The position numbers and the translations under genes were made by a program. A DNA stretch of 64,000 nucleotides, taken from the NCBI GenBank assembly GCA_039619475.1, contig CM077116.1, forward strand, positions 298,076,464 to 298,140,463, given 5' to 3'. Source of the DNA: Icerya purchasi. Taxonomy: Eukaryota > Arthropoda > Insecta > Hemiptera > Monophlebidae. Below the pieces are notes generated by a model. The model did no database searches. It worked only from the letters and a program-made list of their open reading frames with translations, and was not told the DNA's origin. This document shows positions 58,241 through 64,000 of the stretch, in pieces; the stretch's first letter is position 1; every line of letters starts with the position of its first letter.

Positions 58241-59985
58241 GTCGAGAAATAACAACGAGAAACAAAAAGAAAAACAAGCAAAGAAGTTGAAAGAACCGAA
58301 ACACATATTAAACATGCTCGTATAAAAGGGTGCTGCTAAGAAAACAACCCTGATATCGCGATTTTATATTTAGTTGCTGAGAGTACTGTGAGCCCCGAAG
58401 TTGCCGGGGGGAAATACTTATTTTTCCGGGCATGCGATGTATCCGCGGAAAGCTCGCTATTTTTAGGTGACGAAGCTATATTTCGATTTCCTTAATGTAA
58501 CTTTCGAAATTTGCAAAAAGTTCAAAAAGCGTGAAAAACGATAAATCTACTAGCACCTTTGCGGCGTGAACGTTATAGTTACAAATTTAATAGCGGCTTT
58601 AAACGCGCACATTCGAGAAAATTTCTCTAGTTAAGCGTAGCCGAATTGCAAACTTTCAAACTGTACTACCCTCGCTATGCTACAAATTCCGAAATTGCGA
58701 AAGAATTTTTTTCCCAAGTGTGCGCGATGTATCGATGGAAAAAGTCCGCTTGTTTTAGTTTTAGTTTGCGTTACATAAAAGAGATTTTCGTCTGTTCTAT
58801 ACTTTTCATTCATTCATGTGATATATACGTGTACAGCCAAATACACATACACACATGAGCGTGCACGATTGAAAGAAAGGAATAGAACAAATTGGAAAAT
58901 TCTGTAGTACAACTCAAGTTAAAAACAAAATTCATTCTCGAATCGTTGATTGAACTATACGATGTCACCTTACAAGTCGTTTAGCTTCCAGAAATACTAA
59001 AAAAAGTTTCGTAATTTCTACAGATTCCTTAGAGCCCATATTCAGGCGAACTTCTTTCACGTTAACACTCGCTCGGAAGTGGACTTTACAAGTCTAAATT
59101 GTCCGGATCATTACGACTTCCGACAAAAAGGCAAGGATAATTTACTGGTTAGCGTCTAATCACGGATGGTTGCGATACTAAAAACCTTTATTTCAGATAT
59201 TGCGATTGTAGCGTGTCAATCCGATATTTGTAGTTTACGATGATTTTTGTTGTTTACTTCGAACTGTAGGTAATCTCGTTTATAATACTGAACGCTGTTA
59301 ACGAGTTGGCCGGATTGCCGATTAAGTTGTGAATTTCTAGGTAGAAAAAAGAAAGATTTTTTTAAATGTTGTTTTATAAACAGTAGACTACACCAGTAAA
59401 CGTACACAGGAAATTTGTAATTAAATTTGCCCGCTTACAGCTCCGTTTTATCATAGCCAAAGATTCCACAGTCTGTTACGGTAATAATATTTGTATTGGC
59501 GTGTTCAATTTTTTTCAGAGATCCCTTTAAGAAACGCTACCCCGTTAAAGCTATGTCAGCGTGGTATAATGCAGTCGAGCGAGTGCTCTTCTATTGAATA
59601 CGTCAACATGTAAACATTGACAAAAATTCTAACGATAATAATATCGACTATGATAACTGTTTCAACAACGTTATTTAGGTCGAATATTTTTACAGAGTCA
59701 CAGTACTGTTTGATAAACGGTTTATGTTGGATATTTTTAAAATTTTTGCAGCACACGTCGATAAATCGCCATTTTGAAAAATTCTTTATTCCGCATTTTT
59801 TTTTTTTTTTGTTTTCTTTGTCCGAGAGAGTAAGGGCCCGTATTTGGATAGGAGAGACAAAATTACGTTCCTGTACAAATATTTCTTTCGCTATGAAATT
59901 AATAGTTCGCATACTTATTTATGAAGTCCGTATACTCTTATCAAAGTTTCTAATTACTTCTGCAAAAACGCCTTTCCTTATCTAT
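58241..59985. other. Intergenic, no gene seen
   Basis: AT-rich with scattered microsatellite-like words (ACACATACACACATG at 58842). Frames at 58631-58858, 59216-59407 and 59556-59912 show no motif. Confidence 0.5.
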
Positions 59986-61198
59986 TTAACTGTTAAAGTT
60001 TTATTTTCGAACATACTGAATTTCTCTTCTGCTAATAAAAAGCTAAACCTGTTGAAAACTCTATCTCCAACTATCTGGGCCGGAGATTTGATTTCCTTCT
60101 ATATCTTTCATCAGCTGTTCCAAATTTGACTACTGTTCGAAAATTAGATGTAATCCGAAATTCGTGCTTTCGGCCTTGTCTCGGTGCTTTTAAACCCTCC
60201 CCGATTCTATACGACTTTCCTGTCGCTTCGCAGACCTTATTATTTCATTACTAAACGCCGTTTAGTCACGTCCCGACTCTGATTCATTCTTACCTTTACC
60301 ATTTTTAAGAACTGGCGTTTTACGTTTAAGAAAATGAATTCCGAAACTTTTATTTCTCTCTTTATCTAGTTCATTTTGGCCTTGTGAAATCTCTTGTAAT
60401 TATTTACCATTTTTTTTTTCCGACTTTGCTGCAATCTGGCTAAAGTATTTTTACTTCTTTCACTTTTGCAAATCCCTTTACGAAGGAATAATTGAAAACA
60501 GGAATTTTACATCACCGTCAATTTCCAATTTCCGTCATAGTCATTTTCATTGATGACTCCCTACAAGGGGCTAATGTTGTTGGAAAGATTCTTGTAAACT
60601 TCGAAATCTTAACCCCTATCCGAATCTCATTTCGTTCCTCTCCGTTCGCGATCTTAGAAGACGAATTGACGACTGGAACTTTCATTTTTTTTTTTTTTTG
60701 TTTAACTCAATTATTTAAGTACTTCCGACAATTTGAGTGCCTTTCAAGCGATCAGCTTCTTCTTCCTGATCATTCTTGTGATTTTATTGTTCTTCATATA
60801 CATATCTTATTCATTTTCATTTGTTGATTTGCTGACGGTTTCCAGCTTCATACGCACTTGGAGTATGACTTAGTATGATGGTTTCGATTTATTTCTTTAA
60901 AAAAAAAAAAAAAAAAAGAAAAAAGGACATCTTTTAATCTCATATCTTTGCGTAAAAAATTTATCTTCAGTTTTGGCTAAGATGTTTATATTTCCCTCTC
61001 TTCGTATCTATCCGTCATGTACTTTCTATTCCCCTGGTTCTTCGAGTTTCTTTTGCTTCCCCGTTCTATTGAATCTATTATTCGTCTATACCGTACTCTC
61101 TTCCTCTGATTTTCATTTTTTCTTTTGTTCCCAAATACCATTCTTTCTATCGAGCGTTGTGTTCTGCAATCCCGCATGTTAAAACTCGAGCTCTGCAT
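59986..61198 (+). pseudogene. I-like LINE relic, RT end to tail
   Basis: NKKLNLLKTLSPTIWAGDLI at 60035-60095 matches VNKRLNLFKSIPSTRWWRGD of the 52-58 kb copy. A following frame gives KFDYC (family SKLDYCSF). A VIVIFIDDSLQGANVVGK stretch at 60535-60590 may be a decayed RNase H start. At 61050-61130 a PRSIESIIRLYRTLFL-like reading corresponds to the RRSTVVSLIRLRINHSLL tail block. Badly decayed, with no poly(A) of its own before the T-run at 61200. Confidence 0.55.
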
Positions 61199-61617
61199 AT
61201 TTTTTTTTTTTTTTTAAATGGGCTCGGTGTTAACACTGACCCAACCACATAGACTTAGATCACCTAGTCAGATTCTAAGGCGATCAGAGATAGAAAGTAT
61301 AAAGGAAAGAAGGAGGGGAATAACGGCTGAAGATGGGAAGGAAAGGATAAAGGAATCATTGAAAGGGGTAGGAAGATCCAACGCCAAATGTTCGGCGTAT
61401 AGATGAGAGCACTCAGGAAAAAGAGCAGGGCATTCAAAAAGGATATGGTTGGGGTCGCATATAAAGGGAGGATCAGTAGAGTGAAGAGGGCAAAAGGGAG
61501 AAGGTGAAAGAGAAAAATAAAAACGAGAAAAGGGAAGGAGGGAATCGCCAAGTCTCAGTCTGATTAAAGAAACAATAGCCGAGCGCCGAGAAAAGGGAAG
61601 AAATTGGTACCAAGGCT
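61199..61617 (-). pseudogene. I-like LINE 3' tail with poly(A)
   Basis: The T-run at 61200-61215 is the poly(A) of a minus-strand copy. Inside, minus reading gives SRFYFSLSPSPFCPLHSTDP and then CDPNHILFECPALFPECSHL in near-contiguous frames, the family's cysteine/histidine tail, and PWYQFLPFSRRSAIVSLIRL before it. A fairly well preserved but short copy; its 5' end abuts the T-run at 61626. Confidence 0.8.
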
Positions 61618-61649
61618 CTCCGTATCTTTTTTTTTTTTTTTTTTTTTTT

Positions 61650-61894
61650 ATTGGCCTGGTATCTTAGCCCTCTCTATTTACGATTCCCCGGCTATTTTTT
61701 CGCTTATATTGTCAACATCCATATTGTACCTCAAAAGTCCTATTGTTTCCCTCTCCACAGATTGCTTCTATTATTTGTTTCTTCCGCCTAACAATATCCG
61801 ACCGTATCAAGATATAATTGACTCCTTCCTTTTCTAATTGGGTAAAGGTACCCCCTGTTGACGAGTCCAAAAAATTTACAAAAAAAAAAAAAAT
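61650..61894 (+). pseudogene. I-like LINE extreme 3' end with A-run
   Basis: CCTCTCCACAGATTGCTTCT, ATTATTTGTTTCTTCCGCCT and AACAATATCCGACCGTATCA align with 51768-51830 of the 51.3-51.9 kb copy. GGGTAAAGGTACCCCCTGTT and GACGAGTCC match its 3' UTR. It ends in AAAAAATTTACA and an A13 run at 61880-61893. Confidence 0.75.
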
Positions 61895-61988
61895 ATTGTC
61901 AATATCTGACCGAATCAAAGCTTAACCGAGTTATTTCTCTTCTCTTTGTGTTTCTTGGCATCGTGCATCAAAAAAAAAAAAAAAAATT
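61895..61988 (+). repeat. Second, tandem I-like LINE terminus with poly(A)
   Basis: TATTGTCAATATCTGACCGAATCAAAGC repeats the end-of-ORF2 word (CAATATCTGACCG.ATCA) directly after the previous A-run. It then runs to a second poly(A) at 61971-61987 with a different short 3' UTR (CTTTGTGTTTCTTGGCATCG). Confidence 0.5.
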
Positions 61989-62230
61989 AAAAGTAAAACC
62001 ATTACGGTTAAACAGATTATTTCTGAAATAGACCGGAGTCTTGAAAAAGTTGAGATAGTTTTATAAAATTTCACGATTTAAATTAGTGTTATTTATTAGG
62101 TGAAAATAAAAATGAACATACATAATCAATTAGCAACTTAAGATACATTAATGACAATAGTTTGCGTGAGAAATGTGTATATGCTATTATAGCTAATTCG
62201 CAGATCTCCATTATTCGATGTTGATTTTTT
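61989..62230. other. Short AT-rich spacer
   Basis: No gene or element motif seen. Confidence 0.5.
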
Positions 62231-62965
62231 TTTTTTTTTTTTGGCGCGTCAGCACAGGAATTTACTTAACGCAAAGGACTAGCAGAATGACGAAACGTAA
62301 GAATTGGCAGGTTGTATCAGGAAGCGATTAGAAAAAATGAAGGTAGCCAATACAGGAACAACAGAAGAAAATGGAAAAGCAAGAACGTAGTGGGCACAGT
62401 AAGGAGTCGGGAGGCCATGGCCAAGCAAATCGAAATAAAGGATGGCACGTTCGGAGGAAGTTGATGGCGATAATTACGTTTCCACTAATTGCAGTAACGC
62501 TACTCTAATGTGCACGAACAATGTTTTCATTTTAATACGAAATCGGAAAAATCATAAAATTTTATTCCGCTAATATTCAGATAATGGAAAATATCATTTT
62601 TAATAATCCAAAAGAAATCTTTTTATACATCTTTCTATATGCCAGCTACTATGACAAAAATAAATTGAGTTACTACAGACAAACGAACAATAATCTAGTT
62701 TGGAACGAACTATAGATCTATTAAGAACAATTAAGGTACTATGATCTCTTCTCCACCACCTTGTTGATGAAATAGATTTAAAGAGATTTAGTCTTTTATT
62801 TACCGACACGTGAAGATAGTTAATGTGCTCGAAAAAAAAAGAGGCGACTATTTAGGAACAGACCAAGATGACAAAAATTATTAACTAAGGGAATAGGAAT
62901 GTTATTTACAGAAGGGTTTACTAAAGAAGAGTTAAAAGGTCGATAAGTATAAATGTTTAAAAGCC
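62231..62965 (-). pseudogene. I-like LINE, tail and RT pieces with poly(A)
   Basis: The T-run at 62227-62242 is the poly(A) of a minus-strand copy. Next to it (62243-62470) are tail fragments. At 62600-62809 minus reading gives SVNKRLNLFKSISSTRWWRR, DHSTLIVLNRSIVRSKLDYC and SFVCSNS, nearly the same as 57085-57230 of the 52-58 kb copy. The segment to 62965 holds the preceding CHLGLFLNSRLFFF-like block. The RNase H region between tail and RT pieces is missing, so an internal deletion is likely. Confidence 0.75.
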
Positions 62966-63546
62966 TGTATTTATTTTTCCCTTTATTTCACTCAAACTTT
63001 TTTGTTTAATACACAGCATCTTTCCTACTATTCCCGTTTATTATTGTGTTTTTTTTTAAATTTTGACAGTTATTTCTCTAATTCTTCTTCGGAAGACATC
63101 TCATTAGCAACATTAAAGTGTTGTTTTTTTTTGTATACTTTATTTGATTTCACTTTACTTTCAAATTAATTAACAAATTAGCACGGTGTCTTTAAATCAG
63201 AGCGAAAGTAAGACAAATTTTGGCTGGAAACAATTTAATAACAGGTCTACGGAATCATCTTTCAGGTACCTGCTCCTGATTACTTGATATGCCGTTCTAC
63301 TTTCGTATACTGCGTTAAATCTACGCGCGTATTTGTTATATATGTAATCGTTTCCAATCTTCTTTTATCTGCCTTTTGTTATTCCACACTAAACTAAAAC
63401 GTTAACAAACAGTAATTCTAATTTTATTTAATGTTGTTGATTTTCACTTGAAAATTAACGATCTCATTTCATACAGCTTAACGTTTTCCTCATTCATAGT
63501 TATAGGCCTGTCACTTTTTTATAATATTTCCAGTAAAAGCAGCGAC

Positions 63547-63548
<2 letters not shown>
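62966..63548. other. Intergenic, no gene seen
   Basis: AT-rich; no coding or element motif recognised. Confidence 0.5.

Positions 63549-63629
<81 letters not shown>
63549..63629. repeat. (TTA/ATT)n microsatellite, about 27 units
   Basis: An 80-bp uninterrupted trinucleotide run, the longest in the window. It creates a spurious poly-isoleucine frame. Confidence 0.95.
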
Positions 63630-63789
63630 CATGTGCTAAAATCAGCACTGGAGCAAAAGTAAGGCGAAAGGAAATTTGAAACGATTATACCTGTACATAA
63701 CAAACGATATTAATCAAGCACACTTCCTTCTGATTGGCTGAGACCATTCTATTTTCTCATCTTGTGTCAAAGTGAACCCTTCCCCATGC

Positions 63790-64000
63790 ATGATATACAT
63801 ATACTTATATACATATATATGTATATATATATATTAATTACAACGTAATTCTTAGGCTACCCCACATTAGAAAAAATGTTCCAATTTTGTGTAACGTTTG
63901 TTATATTTTATAGGATTTTTGTTATTGTTATTTAAAAAATGTCACAATTTTATGCCTTAATTTTATATAATGAAAGTTAAATGTTCACATGTTATTTTTT
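63790..64000 (+). repeat. PLE-associated repeat module, truncated by window end
   Basis: TA-rich lead (ATATACATATATATGTATAT), then TATATTAATTACAACGTAAT, TCTTAGGCTACCCCACATTA and TTTGTTATATTTTATAGGAT. These match 21057-21195 at the right end of the PLE in order and orientation. Whether an inverted repeat or PLE body follows cannot be seen. Confidence 0.75.

Noticed and set aside
63448..63639. 63-codon frame
   Set aside because: Poly-isoleucine produced by the ATT microsatellite.

Overview
The window reads as intergenic, transposon-filled DNA from an animal nuclear genome, most likely an insect or other arthropod. The DNA is AT-rich with many homopolymer and TA/ATT runs. There are no bacterial-style operons, and no intact host gene is visible. 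Nearly everything recognisable is a retroelement: RTE-like, Jockey-like, I-like (with RNase H), R1-like, CR1-like and Dong/R4-like LINEs, one Penelope-like element, and a mariner transposase relic. The species cannot be fixed from sequence alone.

Layout. 0-2.2 kb: an RTE-like LINE on the minus strand, cut in two by a plus-strand I-like relic. 4.5-7.4 kb: two plus-strand LINE relics. 8.8-11 kb: a LINE endonuclease relic, a tRNA-like/RTE leader region and a mariner pseudogene, all on minus. 11.5-15.7 kb: a LINE tail, then an RTE-like LINE on minus that is open over 1,041 codons apart from one stop. 16.4-17.05 kb: a Jockey tail. 18.19-21.37 kb: an extremely AT-rich, fully open Penelope-like element (RT plus GIY-YIG endonuclease, 737 aa) bounded by about 145-bp inverted repeats and TA runs. 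23.4-32.1 kb: five scattered LINE relics. 35.0-35.3 kb: a 9-bp tandem array. 38.4-40.9 kb: an R1-like relic. 41.5-42.0 kb: an unidentified minus-strand reading frame with a hydrophobic, signal-like segment and one internal stop. 42.1-43.1 kb: a 5'-truncated Dong/R4-like LINE lying between two TAA/TTA runs. 44.97-45.93 kb: a short element with the same terminal repeats as the Penelope element. 46.5-63 kb: a cluster of one I-like LINE family, with one copy close to intact, one degenerate copy with ORF1, and several tails in both orientations. The window ends in another copy of the Penelope-associated repeat.

Functionally, the only uninterrupted multi-domain protein is the Penelope-like one. The RTE-like element (one nonsense codon) and the I-like element at 46.5-50.3 kb (two frameshifts) are next best preserved. 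The rest are dead copies whose interest lies in insertion pattern, shared termini and possible regulatory motifs. All family calls come from reading translated motifs by eye; no database search was possible.
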